Of a stretch of 57,733 nucleotides of DNA, positions 9,762 through 18,514 are shown in pieces (position 1 is the stretch's first letter; each line of letters opens with the position of its first letter). Source of the DNA: Limisphaera sp. (GTDB lineage Bacteria > Verrucomicrobiota > Verrucomicrobiia > Limisphaerales > Limisphaeraceae); contig JANWVC010000010.1 in NCBI GenBank assembly GCA_025057755.1, positions 1-57,733 on the forward strand, read 5' to 3'. Both the position numbers and the translations under genes were made by a program. Under the pieces are notes generated by a model, which saw nothing but the letters and a program-made list of their open reading frames with translations, did no database searches and had not been told where the DNA came from.

Positions 9762-11264
9762 ATGCGCATTGCCTGCTGGAAGTCAATCGCGTTGGGGTTT
9801 TGCCTGACTGTGAGGAGTCTTTACGGGCATGGTGGTTTCCCGTTGATTCTGGACGCTGATTGGGCAGCGGACGACGCTCGCGCCGTAGTGGGCATCCTCA
9901 CAGATCCGAACTGGGAAGTATTGGCCGTAGTGGCCACAGAGGGCGCCAGCCCGGCCGATGCGGGAGCGACTTACGCTGCGCGGTTGCTACAGGCGTTGGG
10001 AGAATCCCATCTGCCGGTCGGGAGAGGTCGCCGAGTGGATCAACCTGATCCGCCCTTTCGTGCGCACGTGCTGCAACTGGCGTGGGAAAGCTTGGGACCG
10101 CTCTCCCTGCCTCCAGGCGGGTTTCCGCCTGCAGCCCAGTTAGTCATGGACACGTTGCGCGCGGCCAAACTCCCGGTGTTGTATGTCTGCACCGGTCCGC
10201 TAACAACTCTGGCCGACGTGGTACGAACCGCGCCGGAATTGACCAACCGAATTGAGCGGGTGCTTTGGTATGGTTCGACGCCCGGTATGGAACCGGCAGA
10301 TTGGAATACCCGCTGGGATCCGGAGGCGGTGCATGTCGTGGCGCAATCCGGTCTGACAGTTGAGGTAGTGGGATATCCCCGTTCTGTCTCGCCGCCGACG
10401 GTTTCGGCCGCCTGGCTTAAAGAAGTTGTTTCCTATGACGGGCCGGCAGCGCGAGTTTTGCGGGTGCTCCTCATGCAAGGGCATGGCGCCGAGCTGGTCC
10501 AGCAAGGACACCTGCGATTCTGGGATGATCTGGTGGCCTTGCGGGTGTTGGACCCGGACATGTTTGAAGTCCGACCCGCGACAGGTCAGCCCCGCTGGAT
10601 GGAAGTGCAGCCGAAATCTCCAGGTGCGATTCGTCAGATCTGGCGAGAGCGGCTTTGCGAAGCGCCGTTGCGGCAAACAGTCGTGCTGCGACGCTTCCCC
10701 AGCGAGCCGGGCCAGATGCGAGCCGACCTACAACCTCTAGCGGAGACAATCCAAAACCGACACGGATGGGAGGAATGGAAAGCCGTGGTGCTGACTTCCG
10801 AGCTCCACCGGCATCTGGGCACGTGGTCCATCGTGGGCGCCAAAATGGGCTTGCGCGCCCGGGAGCTACTGCAAGCCGGTCCAGACGAACTGCGGGTGAC
10901 GAGCCTGGCCGGGTTGCGTCCACCCCTCAGTTGTGTGAATGACGGACTACAGGTGGCTACAGGAGCGAGTCTGGGGCGGGGCACGATCCGCGTCGTCTCC
11001 ACGGAAACGCCGCAGTGCGCTGCTGTCTTCACACGGGGCGAGCACCAACTTCGACTTCGGTTGCGCGACGCGCTGGTCCGCCAGGTGGAGCAGGAAATCG
11101 CTCTCTTACAGCAGCAGCATGGCGGCTTGACTCCGGCGTATTTCGACGCCGTACGGCAAGTGGCCTTACGGCACTGGCTGGAGATGGACCGTCGAAGCAT
11201 TTTCGAAGAATCGTGGCTGCCGGCGCATGCGGCCGGGGCCCAAGAGGGCGAATCTCAACAGTAA
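9762..11264 (+). CDS. Nucleoside hydrolase-like domain fused to an FmdE-like domain
   Basis: 500 residues. After a short hydrophobic N-terminus, PLILDADWAADDARAVVGIL (about 27-46) matches the calcium-binding Asp cluster of the IU-nucleoside hydrolase fold, although the usual DTDPGIDD is altered to DADWAADD. VLYVCTGPLTTLADVVR (about 140-156) fits the next conserved block. The C-terminal part from about 340 is a different domain: LHRHLGTWSIVGAKMG (about 347), PPLSCVNDGLQVATGASLGR (about 386-405) and AAVFTRGEHQLRLRL resemble FmdE (PF02663), including the HxHLG motif, one Cys and the TGxxLGRG turn. The FmdE zinc site seems only partly kept. It stands alone between the pseudopilin gene and pgk. 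Domain calls are from motif memory; the reaction is unknown. Confidence 0.7.
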   Translation: MRIACWKSIALGFCLTVRSLYGHGGFPLILDADWAADDARAVVGILTDPNWEVLAVVATEGASPADAGATYAARLLQALGESHLPVGRGRRVDQPDPPFRAHVLQLAWESLGPLSLPPGGFPPAAQLVMDTLRAAKLPVLYVCTGPLTTLADVVRTAPELTNRIERVLWYGSTPGMEPADWNTRWDPEAVHVVAQSGLTVEVVGYPRSVSPPTVSAAWLKEVVSYDGPAARVLRVLLMQGHGAELVQQGHLRFWDDLVALRVLDPDMFEVRPATGQPRWMEVQPKSPGAIRQIWRERLCEAPLRQTVVLRRFPSEPGQMRADLQPLAETIQNRHGWEEWKAVVLTSELHRHLGTWSIVGAKMGLRARELLQAGPDELRVTSLAGLRPPLSCVNDGLQVATGASLGRGTIRVVSTETPQCAAVFTRGEHQLRLRLRDALVRQVEQEIALLQQQHGGLTPAYFDAVRQVALRHWLEMDRRSIFEESWLPAHAAGAQEGESQQ

Positions 11265-11574
11265 CTTTGGAAGCGAACCGGCTGCGGCTTTCTGGACTTT
11301 GGTTGACAAACCGGTCGGGCAACTTGGATGGATTCCGCCAATGTATCCACCCGGGCAGGTGCCGAAGGGCAAACTGAGAAGCAATGCACGGTGGAAACCA
11401 CGAGCGGAAACGAGGGTTGTGGCACGGGCTCTTCGGGCAACGCAAGCGCCATCCGGGCAGGGTTTCCTTTGGGCGCCGTTGACCGCATAGGGAACGGCCA
11501 GGGCCGCCAGCAAGGTTGCGGCGGGTGGTGTACGAACCGGAACTCACGGCCTCTGAGAGAATCGGGAATTGACT
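11265..11574. other. Intergenic region without recognised gene
   Basis: 310 bases between the nucleoside-hydrolase fusion and the pgk promoter. Open frames here have no recognisable content. I see no terminator with a T tract. Confidence 0.5.
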
Positions 11575-11602
11575 TTGACAGCGGGCTGCTCCGGCGTAAG
11601 CT
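11575..11602 (+). promoter_or_regulatory. Vegetative-type promoter of pgk
   Basis: TTGACA at 11575-11580 and TAAGCT at 11597-11602 are separated by 16 bases. This leaves a leader of about 27 bases to the pgk start, with GAGGGA at 11625-11630 as ribosome binding site. Confidence 0.6.
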
Positions 11603-11635
11603 GAACGCTCCGGGTTTCAACAGCGAGGGACACAT

Positions 11636-12925
11636 ATGGCAAAACTGACGGTTCGGGACCTGAACGTGCGCGGCAAGCGCGTCTTCGTGCGCGTGGACTA
11701 CAACGTGCCCTTGGAAGAGCGCGACGGGCAGATGGTTATCACCGATGACACCCGGATTCGCGAAACTTTACCGACGCTCCGACTTTTGGTCGAGCAAGGC
11801 GGGCGCCTGATCCTGGCGTCGCACTTGGGCCGGCCCAAAGGCAAACGGGAACCTTCCATGTCGTTGCGACCAGTGGCCGCGCGCTTGGCTGAACTGCTGG
11901 GTCGGCCGGTTGCGTTTGTGGATGATTGCATCGGGCCGAAGGTGGAACAAACCGTCACGGCACTTCAAGACGGTGACATTCTGGTACTGGAAAACGTCCG
12001 GTTTTACGCGGAAGAAGAGGCCAATGATCTGGGCTTTTCGGAAAAACTGGCGGCCTTGGCGGATGTGTATGTGAACGACGCTTTCGGTTCAGCTCATCGG
12101 GCACATGCTTCAACGGAAGGAGTGGCGCGAGTCATCGCGCGTCGGGGCGGGCCTTGCGCAGCCGGTCTGCTGATGGAACGAGAGCTGAAGTTCCTCGGTG
12201 AGGAGTTGGAGCGTCCGGCCCGGCCGTTTGTGGTCATCTTGGGCGGGGCCAAGGTGTCGGACAAGATCAACGTGATTGATCGGCTGCTGGAAAAGGCCGA
12301 CACGATGCTGATCGGAGGCGCCATGACTTACACCTTCCGGCTGGCGCAGGGTTACCAGACGGGCAAATCGCTAGTGGAACCGGACAAGGTGGACGTGGCC
12401 CGAGCCGCATTGAACAAGGCTGCGTCCCGTCAGGTACAGTTCCTCCTGCCCACAGACGACGTAGTGGCCACTCCGGTGGAAACCGGCAAAGTGGACAAAA
12501 AGGGTCGGCCGGTCATTGAGTATCAAAATGTAAGGGTGAACCCTGATCCGAACTGCCCCCCTGACGCAGCCGGTTTGGACATTGGACCGGCCACCATCAA
12601 GGCTTACAGCGACGTGATTGCCCGTGCGCGTACCATTCTGTGGAACGGTCCAATGGGTTTGTTTGAAAATTCGCAATTCGCCAAAGGCACGACTGCCATC
12701 GCCCATGCGGTGGCTCAAGCCACCCAGAGCCAGGGCGCGCTAAGCATCATTGGCGGCGGTGACAGTGTCAAAGCAGTCAACAAAGCCGGTTTGGCAAACC
12801 AAGTTACTTTCATCAGCACCGGTGGCGGTGCCAGCCTGGAGTTTCTCGAGGGTCGAGTCCTGCCAGGGGTGGCGGCTTTAACCGATCGGCCTCAGAGCGG
12901 TGGATGCGGCTGCGGTTGCCGGTGA
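11636..12925 (+). CDS. pgk: Phosphoglycerate kinase
   Basis: 429 residues. It catalyses transfer of phosphate between 1,3-bisphosphoglycerate and ADP in glycolysis, in the cytosol. The N-terminal substrate loop VFVRVDYNVPLE, the SHLGRPKG motif, LGGAKVSDKI and the nucleotide-binding end SIIGGGDSVKAV with STGGGASLEFLEG are all present. The start ATG at 11636 has GAGGGA five bases upstream and a promoter before it. Length is close to the usual 395-430. Odd point: the protein ends in SGGCGCGCR, a short Cys-Gly tail beyond the canonical C-terminus. tpiA follows 79 bases later on the same strand, then secG, a common cluster. Confidence 0.97.
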   Translation: MAKLTVRDLNVRGKRVFVRVDYNVPLEERDGQMVITDDTRIRETLPTLRLLVEQGGRLILASHLGRPKGKREPSMSLRPVAARLAELLGRPVAFVDDCIGPKVEQTVTALQDGDILVLENVRFYAEEEANDLGFSEKLAALADVYVNDAFGSAHRAHASTEGVARVIARRGGPCAAGLLMERELKFLGEELERPARPFVVILGGAKVSDKINVIDRLLEKADTMLIGGAMTYTFRLAQGYQTGKSLVEPDKVDVARAALNKAASRQVQFLLPTDDVVATPVETGKVDKKGRPVIEYQNVRVNPDPNCPPDAAGLDIGPATIKAYSDVIARARTILWNGPMGLFENSQFAKGTTAIAHAVAQATQSQGALSIIGGGDSVKAVNKAGLANQVTFISTGGGASLEFLEGRVLPGVAALTDRPQSGGCGCGCR

Positions 12926-13004
12926 TTCGGCCGCCTTGCAGAGGCAGAGCAGTGGGATTCGGCCAAACCGATGGTCTTGTTGAAGGCGACTCTCGGCAAA
13001 AACC

Positions 13005-13775
13005 ATGGAAAAGGAACGCAAGCTGATCATCGCCGGCAACTGGAAGATGCACAAGACGGTGGCCGAAGCCGTTGACCTGGTGCGCGGCTTGAAGCTTGAG
13101 TTGGCGGGTGTCAAGGAAGCAGACATCGTGGTTTGTCCGCCTTTTACAGCCTTGTGCGAAGTCTCCAAGTTGCTGCTGGATTCGAATCTTCGGTTGGGCG
13201 CACAAAACATGAGCGAGCATCCAGGGGGCGCCTACACTGGAGAAATTGCCGCATTCATGCTGAAGGAATTTTCGGTGCGGTATGTCATCCTGGGCCACTC
13301 CGAGCGCCGGGCCTATCATGGCGAGACTGACGCATTAGTGGCCCGAAAGGCGCTGGCGGCCCATGCAGCCGCTCTGAAGCCGATCGTTTGCGTGGGCGAG
13401 ACACTCGAACAACGGGATCGAGGCGAGACAGAGGCCGTGCTGGAACGCCAAGTGCGAGGCAGTTTGGCCGGATTGACTCGGGAGCAAATGCTGGAAACGA
13501 TCATTGCATACGAGCCGGTCTGGGCTATCGGCACTGGTCGAAACGCCACGCCGGACCAGGCGCAGGAAGCTCAGGCGTTCATTCGGCGTCTGATTAGTCA
13601 AATGTACGATGAATCCGTTGCGCGCCGCGTGCGGATCCAATACGGTGGCAGTGTCAAGCCGTCCAATGCACGCGAGCTGATGAGCCAGCCGGATGTGGAC
13701 GGTGCCTTGGTTGGCGGCGCTTCGCTGGAAGTACGCAGTTTTGTGGACATCATCAAAAACGCAATCGCAAGGTAA
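13005..13775 (+). CDS. tpiA: Triosephosphate isomerase
   Basis: 256 residues. It interconverts dihydroxyacetone phosphate and glyceraldehyde 3-phosphate. The catalytic features are complete: AGNWKMHK (Asn and Lys near 11-14), the YVILGHSERR motif with the catalytic His, AYEPVWAIGTGRNATP with the catalytic Glu followed by flexible loop 6, and IQYGGSVKPSNA with the phosphate-binding glycines. Start at ATG 13005. It sits between pgk and secG on the same strand; secG starts six bases after the tpiA stop, so at least these two are cotranscribed. Confidence 0.97.
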   Translation: MEKERKLIIAGNWKMHKTVAEAVDLVRGLKLELAGVKEADIVVCPPFTALCEVSKLLLDSNLRLGAQNMSEHPGGAYTGEIAAFMLKEFSVRYVILGHSERRAYHGETDALVARKALAAHAAALKPIVCVGETLEQRDRGETEAVLERQVRGSLAGLTREQMLETIIAYEPVWAIGTGRNATPDQAQEAQAFIRRLISQMYDESVARRVRIQYGGSVKPSNARELMSQPDVDGALVGGASLEVRSFVDIIKNAIAR

Positions 13776-13781
13776 CAGGCC

Positions 13782-14234
13782 ATGGGCTTCTTCATTGGAC
13801 TGCTGACATTCTTGATGGTGCTCAACTGTCTGCTGTTGATCCTGCTGGTGCTGGTTCAATTGCCCAAGAAGGAGGCCGGCGCCGGCCTCGCGTTTGGCGG
13901 GGCCGCCACCGACGCGCTGTTCGGCGCTGGCAGCGGCACGGTCTTGACACGCATCACGAAATACGCCGCGTTGTCCTTCTTCATCTTGGCGGTGGGACTC
14001 GGATTGTTGCAGAGCGCCTATCACCGTCGGACCACCCGCGAGTTCCAGCAACAGCTTCAGACACAGACACAGACCGGTTCGGCTGGCCTACCGTTGAGCG
14101 GTGGCGGATTGCCCGCAGCCACGCCCCAAGGGGGCTCTTCCGGCACCAATCCACCACCCGCTCCCGCCCTGCCTGCGGTTCCTTTGGCCGTACCGAATGC
14201 CGGCGCTGGGCAGACCAACCCAGCTCAGAATTAG
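13782..14234 (+). CDS. secG: Preprotein translocase subunit SecG
   Basis: 150 residues, small subunit of the SecYEG channel. It has two membrane helices (about 2-24, FIGLLTFLMVLNCLLLILLV, and about 65-85) joined by a loop containing PKKEAGAGLAFGGAATDALF, close to the SecG family signature of a Gly-rich segment after the first helix and GSGTVLTRITKY before the second. The C-terminal 60 residues are Gln/Thr-rich and then Pro/Gly/Ala-rich, an extension common in longer SecG proteins. The start is ATG at 13782, six bases after tpiA. Confidence 0.92.
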   Translation: MGFFIGLLTFLMVLNCLLLILLVLVQLPKKEAGAGLAFGGAATDALFGAGSGTVLTRITKYAALSFFILAVGLGLLQSAYHRRTTREFQQQLQTQTQTGSAGLPLSGGGLPAATPQGGSSGTNPPPAPALPAVPLAVPNAGAGQTNPAQN

Positions 14235-14621
14235 GAACCGCATCAGATGCCCGCTCAAACCGGACCAGGCTGGAATCCACCCCGGGTCTAGCCCGTGTTC
14301 CGACCAGCAATTGCGTTTTCCAGGTGGGGATGAGTTGGCCGTGCTGGATTATGTACATGAGGCGCAGATCGTCCGGAGACAAGGGGTTCCCCTCCTGCCG
14401 GCAGTTCAGCAGCGTCTCCCCAGCTTTTTCTCGCAGGGCTTACCCCGGCGGCAGAGAGGTTGTTCCCGGCGGGACTCAATTCCGCCTCGGCTAAAAGCAG
14501 CAGGGGGAAAAACTCGAAGGAAGCCTCAGGAAGGAGCGCTTCAGCCCCTTGCACGAGGTCGGTTGCAGAGTCCCCTAACGCCAAGCCGGAACAAACCAAC
14601 CCTGCCCGGGGCACACCCCTA
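14235..14621. other. Intergenic region between convergent genes
   Basis: 387 bases between the secG stop and the stop of the small minus-strand gene. No recognised gene, tRNA or clear terminator hairpin. Confidence 0.5.
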
Positions 14622-14885
14622 TCAATTCGCATCCGGCTGAATCCGCTTGAGGCCGACGTCGTGGGCAATGTCGTCAAATTCCTCGCGGCTGACAGTTTCC
14701 AGCGTTTTGCCCTTGGCGGCCAATTTTTCCATAATCTTGATGACCTTGCCGGTCATTGCCTCGTGGGTTTCGGCCGATCCCCCAGCCAGTAGGAAGTTCG
14801 GTCCAGCCGTCAAGCGACGATGCCCGTCACTGTCCAGGCCGATCCCGAGCAACATTGCCTTTTGCCCTTTTTTCGAATTGGCCAT
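14622..14885 (-). CDS. Small conserved-looking protein of unknown function
   Basis: 87 residues from ATG at 14883-14885; GGAG ten bases upstream supports this start, and a TTG two codons earlier is less likely. The sequence begins MANSKKGQKAMLLGIGLDSD and has the look of a folded soluble protein: an alternating first strand with GLDSDGHRRLT, then a helix-rich half with EAMTGKVIKIMEKLAAKG and EFDDIAHDVGLKRI. There are no Cys residues or membrane segments. I do not recognise a family. It faces away from the riboswitch operon. Confidence 0.65.
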   Translation of the reverse strand: MANSKKGQKAMLLGIGLDSDGHRRLTAGPNFLLAGGSAETHEAMTGKVIKIMEKLAAKGKTLETVSREEFDDIAHDVGLKRIQPDAN

Positions 14886-15203
14886 ACCCAAGCATCTCCG
14901 AACTCATCGCAAAGCGCAATAAGCAAGACGCCGCGTCAACACGAGCCGGGCGCGACAAGCGGGGCGACGGTTACGCCGCAGTTAAAAGCGGGGGCGAAAC
15001 TTTTCCCTGAAAGAGGGCGGTTAACCCTTGACAAACCCGTTGCGTCGCTGCGACCGACCTTGCAGAGCACGGGTACGAACTTTGGAAGGAGTCAAGAAAC
15101 GATTCAGATTGATTTACATTTACCTCGTAACGGGGTTGACAAACGAACTCAATTCGGCAAGTTAGCCGCATTGTGAAACTCGGGTGGCGATCCCGAGCAT
15201 GTT
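14886..15203. other. Divergent intergenic region before the riboswitch
   Basis: Holds the promoters of the small minus-strand gene and of the riboswitch transcript. TTGACA occurs on the plus strand at 15028-15033 and 15136-15141; the second is the better placed for the riboswitch, but a clean -10 is not evident (AAGTTA at about 15159 is the best candidate). No gene recognised. Confidence 0.4.
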
Positions 15204-15377
15204 CGTGAACAAGTGCCTGCAGGCTTCGCCTGTGGGAGAATAGGGAAGCGGGTGAAAGCCCCGCGCGGTTGCGCCGCTGTAACGAGCGACGAAACGCCTG
15301 ACATGCCACTGCCCGTCATGGGTGGGAAGGTGGGCGGAGTAGGTTGACCTCGGAGCCAGAAGACCTGCTTGTTCACG
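15204..15377 (+). ncRNA. Cobalamin (AdoCbl-type) riboswitch
   Basis: The closing P1 stem is GTGAACAAG (15205-15213) with CTTGTTCAC (15368-15376), a perfect 9-bp pair. The conserved core is present in order: GGGAAGCGGGTGAAAGCCCC near 15243-15262, GCGCCGCTGTAACG near 15271-15284, GGTGGGAAGGTGGGCGGAGT near 15321-15340, and the B12 box AGCCAGAAGACCTGC at 15354-15368. It lies about 110 bases upstream of nrdA on the same strand. By established knowledge this class binds cobalamin and usually lowers expression of the downstream genes. Confidence 0.93.
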
Positions 15378-15465
15378 CTCATCAGGTTGGGGTTGGGTAG
15401 CCCAACTACTGTCGCGCCAAACGACAGGATGAGGTTGAACAAGGTGCAGTTTTGGCGGCTGCACC
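15378..15465 (+). promoter_or_regulatory. Expression platform hairpins of the riboswitch
   Basis: Several hairpins follow the aptamer: GTTGGG/CCCAAC (15392-15397/15401-15406), CTGTCG/CGACAG (15409-15414/15422-15427), both enclosed by CTCATC/GATGAG (15378-15383/15428-15433), and then GGTGCAG/CTGCACC (15443-15449/15459-15465) whose loop holds GGCG. That loop could pair with CGCC (15272-15275) of the aptamer, as L13 does with L5. No T tract follows, and the last hairpin ends 22 bases before the start codon, so control of translation is more likely than termination. Confidence 0.5.
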
Positions 15466-15487
15466 GACGGTTTGGTATTGACGACCC

Positions 15488-18469
15488 ATGTCATTCTCTC
15501 CAACCGGCCGGCCCGGGCCGGCATCGGCTTGGGGCCATCAAAAGACCGGCCTCTCGGCGTCTCCTGAGCTCACAACCCGTGAGGTTTCAACCCCTGCCGA
15601 TTTCTCCACGCCTGCGTCGGCCATGATAGAAAGTAAAAGTCCGGCTGATGCATCGGGCACAGGGGCCCCAGCCGGGGCAGTTGTTGCGTGCGAAGGGGCC
15701 CCATTGGCCCCGAATGCTGCGGCTCTGCCAATCGTCATTAAACGCGATGGCCGGCGCGTGGCATTCGATGCGCGCCGAATTCACTACGCACTGGAGCGGG
15801 CCTTTCGAGCCACGCTGGCGTGGCCATCGGACGCACCTTTGCCTTCGGAATTGCTCTGCGAACTCGAAGCATTGACGGAGGCTGTCGTTCGGTGGTGCCA
15901 CGGGCGCACGGAAGTGGCCGTAGAAGAAATTCAGGACGAGGTAGAGCGGGCGCTTATGCGATCCGGCCGACACGCAGTGGCTCGCCGTTATATCCTTTAT
16001 CGCGAGGCCCGCGCGGAGGCCCGACGACGTGAGCAGCTGGTTTATCGATGCCCAGACGGCACTGAGAAACCGTTTCCTCATGAGGAGGTCCAGAAACGAA
16101 TCGAGGCGGCTTGTGAAGGCCTGTCCGACGTTGACCCGCACCGCGTGTATCATGAATTTCTACGCACCGTATACTCGGGCATTTCAGAGGCGGAATTGGA
16201 TCGCGCATTGTTGCTGGCAACGCGCAGCTTCATCGAACAGGAGCCCAATTACACCTATGTCGCAGCCCGACTCTTGTTGGACACCCTTTACCGCGAGGTC
16301 TGGGGTCGGGCCATCCCCGTCTCCGAACAGGGGCGCATTTGCCGATCAGGATTTCGACACTACGTGGAACAGGGCATGCGGCTCCACCTTCTGGACGCGC
16401 GCATGAAACGGTTCGACTTAGAGCGTTTGGCTGCGTCCCTGCAGCCCGAGCGGGACCGTTTGTTCACACTTTTAGGGCTGCAAACGTTGAGCGATCGCTA
16501 TCTGTTGCGGGACCCCAACGGCCGGCGCTTGGAAGTGCCTCAATATCTCTGGATGCGCGTGGCCATGGGGTTGGCCCTCGACGAGCCGGAGCCCACAGCC
16601 GCTGCCGAATCCTTCTACGAATTACTTTCCACTTTCCGCTTCATGAACTCGACGCCCACTCTTTTTAACGCGGGCACGCTACATCCTCAGCTTTCCTCAT
16701 GCTACGTCTCGACGGTGCAGGATGATCTGGGCGCCATCTTCAAGGCGATTCGCGACAACGCGTTGCTCTCCAAATGGGCCGGAGGCCTGGGAAACGATTG
16801 GACACCCATTCGGGCCCTGGGGGCTCACATCCGGGGCACGAACGGTCGCAGTCAGGGCGTCATCCCCTTCCTAAAAATCGTCAACGATACGGCCGTCGCG
16901 GTGAATCAGGGCGGCAAACGAAAAGGGGCGGTCTGTGCCTATCTGGAGGTTTGGCACCTGGACATCGAAGAGTTCCTAGAGCTACGCCGGAATACCGGAG
17001 ATGAGCGGCGGCGGACTCACGACATGAACACAGCTTGTTGGATCCCGGACTTATTCCTCCACCGGGTCCGGGAAAACGAGCCATGGACGCTGTTCTCGCC
17101 GGATGAAGTGCCCGACCTGCATGAGTTGTATGGCCGCGCTTTTCGCGCGCGCTATGAACATTATGAACGCGAGGCTGAAGCCGGGCAGATTCGCAACTGG
17201 CGGCGCGTCTCCGCCAAGGAACTGTGGCGCAAAATGCTGTCCCTTCTCTTTGAAACCGGCCACCCATGGCTGACCTTTAAGGATCCCTGCAACATCCGAT
17301 CGCCCCAAGATCATGTGGGTGTGATCCACTCCTCCAACCTGTGCACAGAAATCACGCTCCCCACCTCGGCTGAGGAGATCGCCGTTTGCAACCTGGGCTC
17401 GATCAACCTGCCGGCACATTTGGATGCCCACGGCAGGCTAAATACGACTCTGCTGCGAGAAACGGTACGCATTGCCGTACGCATGCTTGATAACGTCATT
17501 GACCTGAACTTTTATCCGGTCCCAGAAGCGCGGACATCCAATTTGCGACATCGGCCGATCGGACTCGGTCTGATGGGCTTCCAAGACGCCCTGTATCAGC
17601 GGGGAGTTTCTTACGCAAGCCAGGCAGCAGTGGACTTTGCCGATGAAGTGATGGAATTGATTGCCTATTTCGCTTACGAAGCTTCGGCCGACCTGGCGGC
17701 CGAACGCGGTCCGTATCCGAGCTGGAAAGGATCCAAATGGGACCGGGGGCTTCTACCGTTGGACACGTTGGATTTGTTGGAGGCCGAGCGCGGCGAGCCG
17801 ATCCCCGTTCCGCGAACCGCCCGGCTCGACTGGAATGCCCTGCGCGAGAAGATTCGCCGTCAGGGCATGCGTAACTCCAACGTCCTCGCCCTAGCTCCGA
17901 CAGCGACCATTGCCAACATTTGTGGCGTCAGCCCTTCCATCGAACCGACATACAGAAATCTGTATGTCAAAAGCAACCTTTCGGGCGAATTCACGCAAGT
18001 GAACCCCTATCTCGTGCGCGCTCTAAAGACGCTCGGGCTCTGGGACGCAGCCATGCTCGAAGACTTGAAATACTACGACGGCTCCGTGCAAGACATCCAG
18101 CGGATTCCGCCGCAACTCCGCGAACTTTATCGAACCGCCTTTGAAATCGCCCCGCAATGGCTCATTGAATGCGCGGCGCGTCGCCAGAAGTGGATCGACC
18201 AAAGTCAGTCCCTGAATTTGTACATGGCCGAACCCAGCGGACGGAAGTTGAGCGAAATGTACTTTCTGGCATGGCAACTCGGACTGAAAACCACTTACTA
18301 TCTCCGAACGCTGGCGGCGACTCAGATCGAAAAATCCACCCTTGACATCAACCGCCGTGGGCTTCAGCCACGCTGGATGAAAAGCCGTTCGCCTTCCAGC
18401 GACCTCGAGGTCAGACGACACGGGCCTGCATGCACAACCGATAAGGATCTTTGCGAAACGTGTCAGTAA
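15488..18469 (+). CDS. nrdA: Ribonucleoside-diphosphate reductase alpha subunit (class I)
   Basis: 993 residues from ATG 15488 (ATG 15623 is an alternative, since the first 75 residues are low in conservation). It reduces ribonucleotides to deoxyribonucleotides together with NrdB. An ATP-cone starts at about 80 (LPIVIKRDGRRVAFDARRIH) and a second cone-like segment follows at about 180-270. Catalytic features: SSCYVSTVQDDL (about 404), the NLCTEITLP loop (about 617-625) with radical Cys and Glu, VCNLGSINL with the second substrate-site Cys, and the C-terminal CETCQ pair that exchanges with thioredoxin. It is longer than E. coli NrdA (761) and resembles the long class Ic type with extra cones. 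The cobalamin riboswitch precedes it and nrdB follows after 45 bases. Confidence 0.95.
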   Translation: MSFSPTGRPGPASAWGHQKTGLSASPELTTREVSTPADFSTPASAMIESKSPADASGTGAPAGAVVACEGAPLAPNAAALPIVIKRDGRRVAFDARRIHYALERAFRATLAWPSDAPLPSELLCELEALTEAVVRWCHGRTEVAVEEIQDEVERALMRSGRHAVARRYILYREARAEARRREQLVYRCPDGTEKPFPHEEVQKRIEAACEGLSDVDPHRVYHEFLRTVYSGISEAELDRALLLATRSFIEQEPNYTYVAARLLLDTLYREVWGRAIPVSEQGRICRSGFRHYVEQGMRLHLLDARMKRFDLERLAASLQPERDRLFTLLGLQTLSDRYLLRDPNGRRLEVPQYLWMRVAMGLALDEPEPTAAAESFYELLSTFRFMNSTPTLFNAGTLHPQLSSCYVSTVQDDLGAIFKAIRDNALLSKWAGGLGNDWTPIRALGAHIRGTNGRSQGVIPFLKIVNDTAVAVNQGGKRKGAVCAYLEVWHLDIEEFLELRRNTGDERRRTHDMNTACWIPDLFLHRVRENEPWTLFSPDEVPDLHELYGRAFRARYEHYEREAEAGQIRNWRRVSAKELWRKMLSLLFETGHPWLTFKDPCNIRSPQDHVGVIHSSNLCTEITLPTSAEEIAVCNLGSINLPAHLDAHGRLNTTLLRETVRIAVRMLDNVIDLNFYPVPEARTSNLRHRPIGLGLMGFQDALYQRGVSYASQAAVDFADEVMELIAYFAYEASADLAAERGPYPSWKGSKWDRGLLPLDTLDLLEAERGEPIPVPRTARLDWNALREKIRRQGMRNSNVLALAPTATIANICGVSPSIEPTYRNLYVKSNLSGEFTQVNPYLVRALKTLGLWDAAMLEDLKYYDGSVQDIQRIPPQLRELYRTAFEIAPQWLIECAARRQKWIDQSQSLNLYMAEPSGRKLSEMYFLAWQLGLKTTYYLRTLAATQIEKSTLDINRRGLQPRWMKSRSPSSDLEVRRHGPACTTDKDLCETCQ

Positions 18470-18505
18470 AATAAGACCGGGAATTCTTCCAGGTCTTTCC
18501 CATCC

Positions 18506-18510
18506 GGAGG
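18506..18510 (+). promoter_or_regulatory. Ribosome binding site of nrdB
   Basis: GGAGG four bases before the nrdB ATG at 18515. It is one of the few strong Shine-Dalgarno matches in the window, and the upstream nrdA start has none. Confidence 0.6.
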
Positions 18511-18514
18511 AACC

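Noticed and set aside
15028..15056. TTGACA as promoter of the riboswitch transcript
   Set aside because: No -10 at the right distance; the copy at 15136 is better placed.
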